A stretch of 64,000 nt of DNA from Fuerstiella sp. Its GTDB lineage: Bacteria > Planctomycetota > Planctomycetia > Planctomycetales > Planctomycetaceae. The stretch covers positions 186,001 through 250,000 of the forward strand of contig JAQWOH010000038.1 in the NCBI GenBank assembly GCA_029245955.1, read 5' to 3'. Positions within the stretch are counted from its first letter, which is position 1, and each line of letters starts with the position of its first letter. Under the pieces are notes generated by a model. That model searched no databases, was not told where the DNA came from, and saw only the letters and a program-made list of their open reading frames with translations. The translations under genes were made by a program, and so were the position numbers. Positions 32,219 to 41,892 of this stretch are shown here, piece by piece.

Positions 32219-35200
32219 ATGCTCAATTGCCAGATGGTTCCGTGTGGAATCGCATCTCGTTGTTATGTTGTGCTCGTGGTGACGGCGTGTTTCGCTGCGC
32301 CCGTGACGAATGAGGTTACTGCACAGAATCGGCAGTCACATACTGCACCGGTTGCATTTCCGGACAAGGGGTTGCAGCCAAAAGAAGAAACGGGCGCGGC
32401 AGAATTTCTACAGCAGTTTCCGGAATTCGATGGCCGAGGCATTGTCGTTGCCGTTTTCGATACCGGTGTGGACCCTTCGGTTTCCGGTCTGCAGTTTACG
32501 TCCGACGGTAAACCGAAGATCGTCGACATCATTGATGGTACGGGGGACGGTGACGTCGACATGACTTTAGAACGAAAGTCTGTGGATGGCATGTTAACCG
32601 GTGCGACTGGTCGTGCATTGTCAATTAGTCCGAAGTGGAACAATCCAACGGGCACGTTTCGAGTAGGTTACAAGTTTGCCTTTGATTTGCTTCCAACGCA
32701 GGTGACGTCTCGAATTAAGGCTGGCAGACGCCGTAAATTTGATACGGCTCATAGCGTCCTCGAATCCAGCCTGCGTCGACGAATTCAGGACTGGGACTCC
32801 GATTCGAAGTCGCAGACGACTTCCCTCGCAGAACTCGAGCTGCAGTTGGCGCAATTGGAGACTTCCGCAAAAACCTACAACGACGTCGGGCCGGTTTACG
32901 ACTGCGTCGTGTTTCACGACGGCAGTGTGTGGCAAGCGGTTGTGGATACCGATGAGGACGGGGACCTGCGTGACGAGAGCATCCTGACGGACTATCGACG
33001 GTATCGCCAGACGGCCATTTTGCGTCATGGCTCACTGATGCACTTTTCCGTGAACGTCTACGATGAAGGTCGCACTCTGTCCATCGTTACGACCTCCGGC
33101 GCTCATGGCACGCATGTTGCCGGAATCACAGCAGGGCATTTCGCTGAACATCCGGAACTCAACGGTGTGGCTCCCGGTGCTCAGATTGTGTCGGTAAAGA
33201 TCGGTGACGGTCGACTGGGAGGGATGGAAACGGCACTTGGGATCGAACGCGGCATTCAGGCTGTGCTGCGTAACCGGTGCGATCTGGTCAATATGAGTTT
33301 CGGTGAACCCACCAGCACTCCGAATCGAGGCCGGCTTGTCGAATTACTGGCCGAGCTGGTTCGTGAACATAACGTTATTTTTGTTGGCAGCGCGGGCAAC
33401 AGCGGACCAGCCCTTTCGACTGTTGGTGCGCCTGGCGGAACGACGTCGGCCCTGCTCGGCGTGGGGGCGTACGTGTCGCCCTCGATGATGGAAGTCGAGT
33501 ACACACTGCGAAAACGAATTCCACAAAACGCATACTCGTGGACATCACGAGGACCCACGTTTGATGGTGACATGGGAGTGGATATCTTCGCTCCCGGCGG
33601 CGCGATCGCGCCCGTTCCTCGGTGGACACAGCAGGCCAGTATGCAGATGAACGGCACGTCAATGGCATCACCTAATGCCTGCGGTTGCATCGCACTGTTG
33701 CTGTCAGCCCTGAAGCCCAATGGCCTTCCCTTTACTGCGGCCAGTATTAAACGACACCTTCAGAATACCGCGAAACGCGTAACCGAGACGGATGTGTTCG
33801 GTCAGGGGGCAGGCCTTATCCAGATTCCTGAGGCATATAACGCAATTCGCGAGGCTGCCGTGTCAGCGGCTGGACAGCCCGAGTACACGATCAGCATCGG
33901 CAATCAGCGAGGCAACCGCGGCATTTACCTGCGGGAGCCGCACGAGACTGATAGACCGTGGACCAACACGGTTCGGGTACGCCCAAGGTTTCCGCGGGAA
34001 TTTCCCTCCAGGGAGAGGCAGCCAGTGCAATCCAGGTTGCGCTTACAATCCACTCAGGACTGGGTCGAACACGGGCAGTTTTCCGTGATGACGTCCGACG
34101 AAATCCGGTTTTCGATCCAGATCGATCCCACCAATCTCGCACCCGGAGTGCATTTTGCTGAAATCAATGCGTTTGAAGTACAGACTCATTCGAGCGGACC
34201 GTTGTTCCGTATTCCAATCACCGTTATTCGACCTGAAATCCTCGGCGATGGACAATTGCATGTCTCAGGGGAATACGAATTTGAAGCCGGGACTGTCAAG
34301 AGACGCTTTATCGTAGTTCCGCCCGGAGCCACTCACGCTGAATTGAAACTCAAACAACTTGCAGGCACTGCCTCTCAGTCGTATATCGCACATGCAATGC
34401 AAATGAATCCAGGCCGCGCGTTCCGTCATAGTGAAACACGAAAATACGTCGCGTTGAAACCGGACGAAGAGTCGTACCTGATGATCTCTGTGACGGAAGG
34501 CAGGACGCTTGAAGTTTGTCTTGCCCAATACTGGTCCAGTCTCGGAACATCGCGACTCGAATATGATCTCACATTCCGCGGAGTGAGCCTCGCATCCCCC
34601 CTGGTGTTCGGAGCAGGAGACGCATCTGCAAGTGTGCGAATTACGTCGAATCTGCGAAGAGAGAAATTGTCAGTAACGGCCACGCTCGATCGGTCTCGAC
34701 AGACCCTCACTCCGAAGTCGACGGACATCAGACTGCTCAGCAAGGATCGAGATAGTCTGTTCGATGGCCGAGTCGTCTCGCAGTTAGCTCTGAAGTACGA
34801 GTTCTCACAGACAGATCCAGGCACGGTAACGCCCCGTTTTGATATTGATGCGGGACTGCTGTATGAATCGCGATTCGGTGGTCACCGTTGGATAATTCGC
34901 AACGAACACAGGCAAGTTAAAGGAATGGGAGACATGTTTTCCGAGAGTGTCTCCCTTCCGCGGGGGGGATATGAAATTGAATTCCTGTTGAGACATGTCG
35001 ATCATCAGGCACTCGCGAAACTAAAATCTGAAAAACTCATACTCGAGCGGCCCTTGTCGTCACCGCTTTCATTAAAAGCCTACCGTTCTCGGGCGGACCT
35101 GCAATACGAAACAGCGGAGGTCTCACAGAATGCGTGGGAACTCGGACAATCGCGAGTTTTGTATTTTGCAGCGCCCGATTCATCTCACTTGGAATCCATT

Positions 35201-36031
35201 GGGAAAACGGCAGATCAACTCCTGGGGCGTCTGGTCCTGGGTGCCGGTGACCGCCCTCCTCACCCACCGGAGGGATTTGCCATTCGACTGCAGTTGCCGA
35301 AAAACACACCGACGACTAACGATGAGGATCTACCGTGGCCTGCCGATGAAAGCGCGGCAGTTCGGACAGCCCGACTCCAACGTCTGAGGTCGTGGCCGCC
35401 TGCAGCGGTTGCGAAGGACTACGAGAGTGCTCAACGAGACTTCGCAAAAGAGTTTCCACATGATATCGATGCCCTGCGGGCACGACTTCATTGGCTGGAC
35501 GACGTCAGATTTCGCAAGCAGCGACTGCCCATGGTCGTCCGGGCGGCCGATGCTGTCATCCGCCGAGTCAATCGGAAAGAACTCGTCACCATGCTTGGCA
35601 CCAGGAGCACTGACGAATCGACTGCTGCAGAGCACAGGACTGCAACGGAGCGGTTGTCGGTCCTGACAGACGCGCTTTATCGAAAAGGGCGAGCGTTGGG
35701 ATATATGGAATTACCTGACGTTATCGCGAAATTTCCAATCAAGGATGCGGATTCTCACGACGAAGCATTTGAAGAGACGTTCGCCGAACTTAGTCGATGG
35801 GTTGACACCACACAAACGGATTACGTGCTGTTGCATGTCCGGCACGCGCGCCGAAAGGGAAATCCGGGCGAAGCCCTCAAACAACTCAATAAGCAGATCG
35901 CAAAGTCTTCTGATAACTACTGGTATTTCAAGAAGCGGCGTGACATCTATCAGGAGGCCGGGTGGGCCCATTGCTACGATCAGGAATGGCGACGAGTCTT
36001 GAAAATGTTTCCTGAAAAAGGGCAGCGCTGA
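32219..36031 (+). CDS. Tripeptidyl-peptidase II-like giant subtilase (S8 family), exported
   Basis: 1270 residues from the ATG at 32219; an upstream TTG in frame has no signal. A signal peptide covers residues about 1-35 (CYVVLVVTACFAAPV). Catalytic triad: Asp81 (VVAVFDTGVDP), His296 (SGAHGTHVAG) and Ser481 (NGTSMASPN). The Asp-His gap of 215 and His-Ser gap of 185 match eukaryotic TPPII, whose long insert between Asp and His is diagnostic; ordinary subtilisins have about 32. A long C-terminal beta-sandwich/helical part (about 600-1270) also fits TPPII, which removes tripeptides from N-termini and builds very large spindles. Unlike the cytosolic eukaryotic enzyme, this one carries a secretion signal, so it probably acts in the periplasm or outside. 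No operon partner; the gene stands between two gene-poor regions. Confidence 0.9.
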   Translation: MLNCQMVPCGIASRCYVVLVVTACFAAPVTNEVTAQNRQSHTAPVAFPDKGLQPKEETGAAEFLQQFPEFDGRGIVVAVFDTGVDPSVSGLQFTSDGKPKIVDIIDGTGDGDVDMTLERKSVDGMLTGATGRALSISPKWNNPTGTFRVGYKFAFDLLPTQVTSRIKAGRRRKFDTAHSVLESSLRRRIQDWDSDSKSQTTSLAELELQLAQLETSAKTYNDVGPVYDCVVFHDGSVWQAVVDTDEDGDLRDESILTDYRRYRQTAILRHGSLMHFSVNVYDEGRTLSIVTTSGAHGTHVAGITAGHFAEHPELNGVAPGAQIVSVKIGDGRLGGMETALGIERGIQAVLRNRCDLVNMSFGEPTSTPNRGRLVELLAELVREHNVIFVGSAGNSGPALSTVGAPGGTTSALLGVGAYVSPSMMEVEYTLRKRIPQNAYSWTSRGPTFDGDMGVDIFAPGGAIAPVPRWTQQASMQMNGTSMASPNACGCIALLLSALKPNGLPFTAASIKRHLQNTAKRVTETDVFGQGAGLIQIPEAYNAIREAAVSAAGQPEYTISIGNQRGNRGIYLREPHETDRPWTNTVRVRPRFPREFPSRERQPVQSRLRLQSTQDWVEHGQFSVMTSDEIRFSIQIDPTNLAPGVHFAEINAFEVQTHSSGPLFRIPITVIRPEILGDGQLHVSGEYEFEAGTVKRRFIVVPPGATHAELKLKQLAGTASQSYIAHAMQMNPGRAFRHSETRKYVALKPDEESYLMISVTEGRTLEVCLAQYWSSLGTSRLEYDLTFRGVSLASPLVFGAGDASASVRITSNLRREKLSVTATLDRSRQTLTPKSTDIRLLSKDRDSLFDGRVVSQLALKYEFSQTDPGTVTPRFDIDAGLLYESRFGGHRWIIRNEHRQVKGMGDMFSESVSLPRGGYEIEFLLRHVDHQALAKLKSEKLILERPLSSPLSLKAYRSRADLQYETAEVSQNAWELGQSRVLYFAAPDSSHLESIGKTADQLLGRLVLGAGDRPPHPPEGFAIRLQLPKNTPTTNDEDLPWPADESAAVRTARLQRLRSWPPAAVAKDYESAQRDFAKEFPHDIDALRARLHWLDDVRFRKQRLPMVVRAADAVIRRVNRKELVTMLGTRSTDESTAAEHRTATERLSVLTDALYRKGRALGYMELPDVIAKFPIKDADSHDEAFEETFAELSRWVDTTQTDYVLLHVRHARRKGNPGEALKQLNKQIAKSSDNYWYFKKRRDIYQEAGWAHCYDQEWRRVLKMFPEKGQR

Positions 36032-36961
36032 TTGGTCGCTGCGTGTGAGGCGGGTTAATAATCCACGCACTGGAGTGATCGGCGACGGTCACCACAGGCT
36101 GGGGCGCATGCTGTTTATGACCGGATGAATAGTCAGCCATCCCCCGATGTGTCGTGTCACCGTCTCCGCAAATGAGTCCGGAAGTTGATCGCTCTGGCGG
36201 TACAGTTCGTCGCAAAACCCGTGGTACATCGCGTTCAGGCGAGGGGAGCTGGGAATGATTTTTCTCATCCCCGTCGCTCACTCCCTGGTGGCGTCAGGCG
36301 ATCGTCGCGTGGTCAGTGGCAGAACCTATGCCACACTGCTCCAGAGGCCGTTGCGATGGTGTACAGTCTCTGGCAGAGGCATTCTCTCCAGGCGATGCCC
36401 CGGAGGTCAGCTCCTCAATAGACTGGACCACTTTGGCAGTAGCACTGCCGAATCCGTTCGGGGATTGGAACGTGCGTGATTTTTTACGCCCTCGCGTTCT
36501 CTGCGAAGATTTTCCGCTTTGATTCACGGTGGTCTTTGATGTGAGGTGAAGTACGTTTCCTGATCTGCCATATCGTGTGACGCGGCCACATCTGAGTCGA
36601 CGACTTGTCAAAGTGTTGTTGTGAAGTTGCTTTCTCCGGCAGTTATAGTGCCGGTGTTCAGCACACCGTACGGCATTCAGTAACAATATGCTCTGCCATC
36701 AGGAGCAACAGAATTACTGCGACTGCGCTTGTTCGCGGCTGTCTTCGGGCGAATGTTTTCGAAATCGCTCGATGTTCGTATCTCAGTGCTGCTATAATTA
36801 GTTAGTACGTTGTGGCCACCACCGTTGAAATCGCCACGCCGCGTCGAAGCGCCGTCTTTCACCCCCGCCCCATAGAACTCGCCATTGTCTCTCTCTCGAT
36901 CGAGGGAACGTCAGCGCATACGAATCGTACGCGGAAGCTGGCGAAGGACCTAAAGTCGCTC
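36032..36961. other. Intergenic between TPPII-like gene and cytochrome gene
   Basis: 930 bases. Contains a possible small minus-strand gene (listed separately), a hairpin CCGGCA/TGCCGG (36636-36654, seven-base loop) and the sequence TATAAT at 36793-36798. The last resembles a -10 box about 165 bases before the next start, but no matching -35 box is visible. Other open frames show no family features. Confidence 0.35.
36089..36268 (-). CDS. Possible 59-residue small protein or gene fragment
   Basis: Minus-strand frame from ATG (36268) to TGA (36089). The sequence has a balanced, globular-looking composition (LNAMYHGFCDELYRQ, then TRHIGGWLTIHPV), unlike the Arg/Ser-rich translations of the overlapping frames. 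No ribosome binding site stands out and no family is recognised. It may be a short real gene or the leftover of a larger one. Confidence 0.3.
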   Translation of the reverse strand: MRKIIPSSPRLNAMYHGFCDELYRQSDQLPDSFAETVTRHIGGWLTIHPVINSMRPSLW

Positions 36962-39568
36962 ATGAAGTTCCTGATGATCACCTTCCTGCTGGTACTCGGC
37001 AGCGCCGGCACAACTTTGGCTGGCGATGCTCAGGAGAAGTCTGTTGCTCTGGGACTGGCCAAAGAATCGGGGCGTTTGAAGTCGAGATTTTTGAAAGCAA
37101 CACAGGCAGTCACGACCGCGACCCGCGCCATTCCAAAGGCAAACGTCGCATACTTTCATCAGTCGGTAGTGCCGGTTCTGAACAGAAGCTGCTTGGGCTG
37201 CCATGGTCCCGAAATGTCTGAGGGAAGACTGCGCGTTGATAAATTAGATGCTGACCTGTTGACAGGTTCGGACGTTGAGCGATGGCGTGAGATCTACAAT
37301 GTCCTGAGCAATTCGGAAATGCCGCCCGAGGATGAGCCTGATTATGCGCTGGCGGATGCAGATCGTGGGAACATTGTTGACTGGCTCGGCGATGAATTGA
37401 ATAAGGCGTCGCTCATCCGTCGCGGCAAACAGGAACACTCGTCATTCCGCCGGCTGACAAAATACGAATACAACTACGCGCTCCAGGATTTGCTTGGTCT
37501 GCCGTATGCTCTCGCGGATAATCTGCCGCCGGAAACTGCATCAGGGGATGGTTTCAAGAATAGCTCAGAATTGCTTCAGATGTCTGCCATGCAGTTCGAG
37601 ACCTATCGTGAGATTGGGCTGAAGGCTTTAAAACGAGCCACCGTGAGTGGCAATCGCCCGGAACCCGTTACCTATATCGTCTCGATGCAGGAAGAGATGG
37701 ATACAGCGACGTCCGGTAAGGAAGACAAGACATTCGATCAGAGTGATGAGAGTTACGGCAGGAACAGGAAACGTCAACATCTGTTTAATCGGGAAACAGG
37801 CAAGGGGATTCACTTTTCCGGCGGAAAGTCAATGCCTCAGACTGATGCAGCCACGGTACAAACGCCGCCCGTTTCTTCCGTCGTGCTGGCTCTACCCCGA
37901 TCCGATGAGTTGAAACTGAATCTGGATCGCTTTCTTCCCGATGAAGGCATTATGCGCGTTCGGATTCGAGCAGGTCGATCGACTATGAACGCTGACGAGT
38001 ATGCAAGCCTGCGGCTTGTGTTCAGCGCCCACACCAGCAACAACGCCAACTTCTCTCAGGTGATCAGTGAGCGTGATATCCCGGTCACTGCATCTGCCGA
38101 TAACCCTCAATTCCTCCACTTCGATATTCCTCTCGGTGACATTCAGCGCAACCCGTTCCGAAAGCTGACCACAACTTTTCCAAGACGGGATGAATTCCTG
38201 CACATTCGCAATGTGTCCAATGCAGGTAAAGCAGAGGAACCACTCAATGTTCTCATTGACTACATCGAAATTATCGCTCCGTTCTACCAGCAATGGCCGC
38301 CGCAAACGCACACTGACATTTTCGTTGAAAGCGACAAGAGCGACGAGGAGGCCTATGGCCGCGAAGTGCTGACTCGATTTCTGAGACGAGTCTGGCGCCG
38401 CCCCGTCACTTCGTCGGAGGTGGACCCGTTCATGGATCTGTATACGGAGTACCGACCTGGATTTTCGAGTTTCGAAGATGCTATGCTGGAAGTTCTGGCA
38501 ACTGCTCTGGCCACTCCGGAGTTCCTGTATCTGACACAAAGAGCTGTCACCAACGCTCGCAATTCTGCAGGCCTGATCAGTGAGCTGGAGCTGGCCAGCA
38601 GAATCGCGATATTCTTGTGGTCCAGTATACCTGATGCCGAATTGCTGAAACTCGCGGAGCAGGGAAGACTAACAGAAGCAGACGTCCTGTCTGCTCAGGT
38701 CAGGCGCATGCTGGCAGACCGTCGTTCCGAACGTTTCTCACAGAATTTCGTTCGCCAATGGCTGGGCATGGATGGTCTGGACAGTGTGATTCACGTGACT
38801 GACAGCTCATTGAAAGAAGCGATGCACGAAGAGCCGATCGCGTTTTTTGATGAAGTACTGAGAAGCAACCGCAGTGTCATGGAATTCATCCATTCTGATT
38901 TTGCCATGGTCAACGAGCGACTGGCGGCACACTATCGAATTCCCGGTGTTCATGGACCTCACTTTCGCAAAGTGCCCATCGAGCCTCAAACGCAGCGTGG
39001 CGGCCTCTTAACGTGCGCCGCGATTCTGACGATGAATTCTGATGGTAAGGATTCTCATCCCCTCAAGCGTGGCGTCTGGATGCTGGAACGTGTTCTTCAC
39101 GATCCCCCGCCCCCGCCCCCCCCCAATGTCCCGGAAGTTGACCTCACCGACCCGGAGATTTTGAAGATGACTTTAAAGGAACGAATCGCGGATCACAGAA
39201 ATAAGCCGGCCTGCATCTCGTGTCATTCAAGAATCGATCCGTGGGGAATCGCATTTGAGAATTATGATGCCATGGGGACCTACCGCACTCAAATCAAGGA
39301 CCAGCCTGTGGATGCGACTTCGCAACTGTTCAACAGTCAGGCACTGGCAGGGATGGATGGGTTAAAGCGTTACCTGCTCACGGACCGGCAGGACCAATTT
39401 ACTCGAGCTTTGGTGCACAAAATGACAGCTTATGCTCTTGGCCGACCCCTTTCATTTGGTGATCATGCCGATATTGACACTTTAACTGCACAGTTCAGAA
39501 CACAGGGCGATCACCTGGGTGATTTGGTTCACCTGATCATCAGCAGTAAAATCTTTAGCTCCAGGTAA
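36962..39568 (+). CDS. DUF1587/1592/1588/1585 planctomycete cytochrome-type protein
   Basis: 868 residues from the ATG at 36962, which opens a clean signal peptide (KFLMITFLLVLGSAGTTLAG); the frame runs upstream to a GTG at 36812 without family features. In order: PSCyt1-type haem motif CLGCH near residue 79; DUF1587 (FRRLTKYEYNYALQDLLGLP); an inserted beta domain; DUF1595 (FLRRVWRRPVTSSEV); DUF1592 (ASRIAIFLWSSIPDAELL); DUF1588 (QRGGLLTCAAILTMNSDG, then a run of eight prolines with one interruption); DUF1585 with CISCH near 755. A periplasmic electron-transfer partner of the DUF1552 protein encoded 16 bases downstream. The poly-C tract at 39106-39124 encoding the prolines is a slippage-prone site, intact here. 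Confidence 0.92.
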   Translation: MKFLMITFLLVLGSAGTTLAGDAQEKSVALGLAKESGRLKSRFLKATQAVTTATRAIPKANVAYFHQSVVPVLNRSCLGCHGPEMSEGRLRVDKLDADLLTGSDVERWREIYNVLSNSEMPPEDEPDYALADADRGNIVDWLGDELNKASLIRRGKQEHSSFRRLTKYEYNYALQDLLGLPYALADNLPPETASGDGFKNSSELLQMSAMQFETYREIGLKALKRATVSGNRPEPVTYIVSMQEEMDTATSGKEDKTFDQSDESYGRNRKRQHLFNRETGKGIHFSGGKSMPQTDAATVQTPPVSSVVLALPRSDELKLNLDRFLPDEGIMRVRIRAGRSTMNADEYASLRLVFSAHTSNNANFSQVISERDIPVTASADNPQFLHFDIPLGDIQRNPFRKLTTTFPRRDEFLHIRNVSNAGKAEEPLNVLIDYIEIIAPFYQQWPPQTHTDIFVESDKSDEEAYGREVLTRFLRRVWRRPVTSSEVDPFMDLYTEYRPGFSSFEDAMLEVLATALATPEFLYLTQRAVTNARNSAGLISELELASRIAIFLWSSIPDAELLKLAEQGRLTEADVLSAQVRRMLADRRSERFSQNFVRQWLGMDGLDSVIHVTDSSLKEAMHEEPIAFFDEVLRSNRSVMEFIHSDFAMVNERLAAHYRIPGVHGPHFRKVPIEPQTQRGGLLTCAAILTMNSDGKDSHPLKRGVWMLERVLHDPPPPPPPNVPEVDLTDPEILKMTLKERIADHRNKPACISCHSRIDPWGIAFENYDAMGTYRTQIKDQPVDATSQLFNSQALAGMDGLKRYLLTDRQDQFTRALVHKMTAYALGRPLSFGDHADIDTLTAQFRTQGDHLGDLVHLIISSKIFSSR

Positions 39569-39584
39569 GAGTCAGGAACGGACG

Positions 39585-40982
39585 ATGAACAACAAATCAG
39601 TCTGGCTGAGTCGTAAGACATTTCTTCGAGGCGCCGGTGTCGCACTGGCTTTGCCATGGCTTGAAACGTTTTCTGCGGATGGTCGGGATGCTGACAGAAC
39701 TCCGAAACGTTTTGTCAGCATTTACCATCCTGACGGTGTTGGGCTGCCGCTCAAATCGGATCCGGCCTGGAAAGACTGGAGCTGGTTTCCTCGCGGCGGT
39801 GAGAAAAATTTCGAACTGAGCAAAGTACTCGATGTGCTGGAGCCATTGCGCAATGACATCACGATTTATTCGGGACTGTCCCATCCTGCCGTAAGGAAAG
39901 TGCATGGCCATTCCAACGCCGATCAGTATCTGACGGGTGCGGATACGAGAGGCCACGGCCGGTATCAGAATTCGATCTCTATTGACCAGGTGTATGCTGA
40001 GCACGCAGGAGAATTCACTCGACATTCCTCATTGGTCATGTCGACCAATGGTGGTATTGGCGGTCCTCGCGGCGCACAGACTCAATCCTTCAATCGCGAG
40101 GGACGTCCGATTCCGGCGATGAATAAGCCCCGGCAAATCTTTGATATGCTGTTCCTGAAAAGCGGCAAAGACGCTGCTGCCAGACTGGCCAGAAGTAAGA
40201 GTGCCCTCGATCTTTTGATTAACAACACGCGTTCGCTGGGACGACAGCTGTCCAGTCACGATCAGGAGACGCTGACTCAGTATCTTGACGCAGTGCGCGA
40301 TACGGAAGTTAAGCTGGCGAAGGCTCAGAAGTGGATCGATACGCCAATCCCCCGCGTTGATACCGGTAACCTGCATATGGATGCAGAGCCCAGGGAGGCC
40401 AGGCTTTATTTTCAGACCATGTATGAATTGATCTATCTTGCCTTCCTGAGTGATTCAACGCGTGCGGCGACGTTTCAGTTGGGGAGAGAAAATGGCGAAG
40501 GCCCCCACGACCTGTTATCCATGGCGGTTGGCCTTGGTGGTGCTCATGGGCTGACACATGAGGTCAAGAAGCCCGACGGCTGGAAAAACCTTGGTACCTA
40601 CAATCGCTACCAGGCCGAGGAGTTCGGCCGTTTTGTTCAGAGACTGAAGGATACTCCTGAACCGACCGGAAAAGGCAATATGCTGGACAATACATTTGCA
40701 ATGCACGGCTCTGCTTCCAGCAGCTTTCATCTGTCGCGCAACTATCCCATTATCTCTGCTGGCGGTAAGAATCTCGGCTTTACGAATGGCAGGTATCTCA
40801 AGTTCGGTCAGGGGAATGAAGATAACCAGGCTGGTGCCGGAATTCTCAGCGATGCGGGATGGAGAGGGGATATTGAAGCAGACGAACTTCCGCTTGCACA
40901 GTTGTTCGTCACGATTCTTCAGAGGCTGGGCGTCGAAACGGATTCGTTCGCGGGATCCAGCGGCACGTTAAATCGGGTTTAA
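39585..40982 (+). CDS. DUF1552 family exported protein
   Basis: 465 residues. Tat-like signal (LSRKTFLRGAGVALALPWLE) at the N-terminus. Family features: KRFVSIYHPDGVGLP near 40, DITIYSGLSHP near 90, HGHSNADQYLTGAD near 106, SIDQVYAEH near 130, TLTQYLDAVRDTEVKLAKAQ near 230, SDSTRAATFQLGRENG near 290. The start is 16 bases after the stop of the DUF1592-type cytochrome gene, with GGAACGGACG as a weak ribosome binding site, so the two form an operon. Role unknown; inferred to be an exported hydrolase or oxidoreductase relying on the cytochrome. Confidence 0.92.
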   Translation: MNNKSVWLSRKTFLRGAGVALALPWLETFSADGRDADRTPKRFVSIYHPDGVGLPLKSDPAWKDWSWFPRGGEKNFELSKVLDVLEPLRNDITIYSGLSHPAVRKVHGHSNADQYLTGADTRGHGRYQNSISIDQVYAEHAGEFTRHSSLVMSTNGGIGGPRGAQTQSFNREGRPIPAMNKPRQIFDMLFLKSGKDAAARLARSKSALDLLINNTRSLGRQLSSHDQETLTQYLDAVRDTEVKLAKAQKWIDTPIPRVDTGNLHMDAEPREARLYFQTMYELIYLAFLSDSTRAATFQLGRENGEGPHDLLSMAVGLGGAHGLTHEVKKPDGWKNLGTYNRYQAEEFGRFVQRLKDTPEPTGKGNMLDNTFAMHGSASSSFHLSRNYPIISAGGKNLGFTNGRYLKFGQGNEDNQAGAGILSDAGWRGDIEADELPLAQLFVTILQRLGVETDSFAGSSGTLNRV

Positions 40983-41892
40983 AGAGTTTTGACCATACTG
41001 GTCTGGGTTGTTGCCACGCACACATCTTCCGGGGGAGCTCACCCTGGAGGTCTTCTGCTCGAGTGGGCGTTAGATGCAGTCCATCGGTGTCGGAAGAATG
41101 GAGTCCGCCCAGACTCGGACCTTTGCCAGGCGCACTCACTTCCGGTCAGGCATCAGTCCCGTTACTCCGGACAGTAAGCACCAGGGCTACCGGAATAACC
41201 TCATCGCCACTGCCGCGTCGGATGCTCCGTACCAACTAACCTTTCGCTTCCAGGGCCGCGACTTCCGTCTCACCGAAGTGCACGGTACGCCCGTGAGGCC
41301 TGTCGCGGCTTAATGTCGGATAGTGGTGCTGTGCCGTGTCGTGTGTCTCGGTATTCGCGACTTTTCTGTCCAGGTGTCTGAGATCGAACGCACATGGTCG
41401 CATATATCGATCGAGCGTTTTGGTGGACCAAAGCCGACGCCTGTTTCTCATGGGCTCGCAGGAATAGAACTGCCTGTTCTATTGCGTCCAGGACACACCT
41501 GGAATATCGGAACCAAGACGTTTACGATGCGACTTTATAGCTGCATGCCTGATTTTTAATGACGGCCACGACTCAGTGGAATGTTCGACCGAGATTCAGT
41601 ACGCCTGGAAGCGAAGACGCCGAGGCTGACGCCGCGTGAGCTGGGGCCGCTGAAAGCACTTTCACAGCTCGACCGTAGATTGGCGAAACTTAGACACTCT
41701 CGAAGCCTGTCATGAGCACGTGATCCGTCTGTTGACTCAACTATATACGAGCCGATTCATTTACTTCGACGTCTTTCTGCGGGTGTGAACAGGCACGCCA
41801 AAATACTGTCGTAGAAGCGGAGTCAGCAACCGGACAAAAATGAATCTAAGCATGCAGGTGCGACACTTCGGCACTGCCTGCAATGAAAGAAT
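40983..41892. other. Intergenic region with DUF1501 scrap
   Basis: 910 bases before the chimeric sulfatase gene. The only recognisable item is the DUF1501 tail listed separately. A plus-strand frame at 41323-41559 shows no family match. No promoter identified. Confidence 0.4.
41221..41313 (+). pseudogene. C-terminal scrap of a DUF1501 gene
   Basis: A 30-codon stretch ending in TAA reads LTFRFQGRDFRLTEVHG, the last conserved motif of DUF1501 proteins (compare [17 protein letters not shown] in the intact gene at 6667-8142). Nothing upstream matches the rest of the family. It is the tail of a deleted gene. Confidence 0.7.

Noticed and set aside
36793..36798. TATAAT as promoter -10 box
   Set aside because: No acceptable -35 box at 16-18 bases; planctomycete promoter rules are poorly known, so it is mentioned but not annotated.
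39106..39124. Poly-C tract as phase-variable switch
   Set aside because: It encodes a proline run that is a usual part of DUF1588 (PPPPPNVP) and the frame is intact; contingency switching is possible but unsupported.
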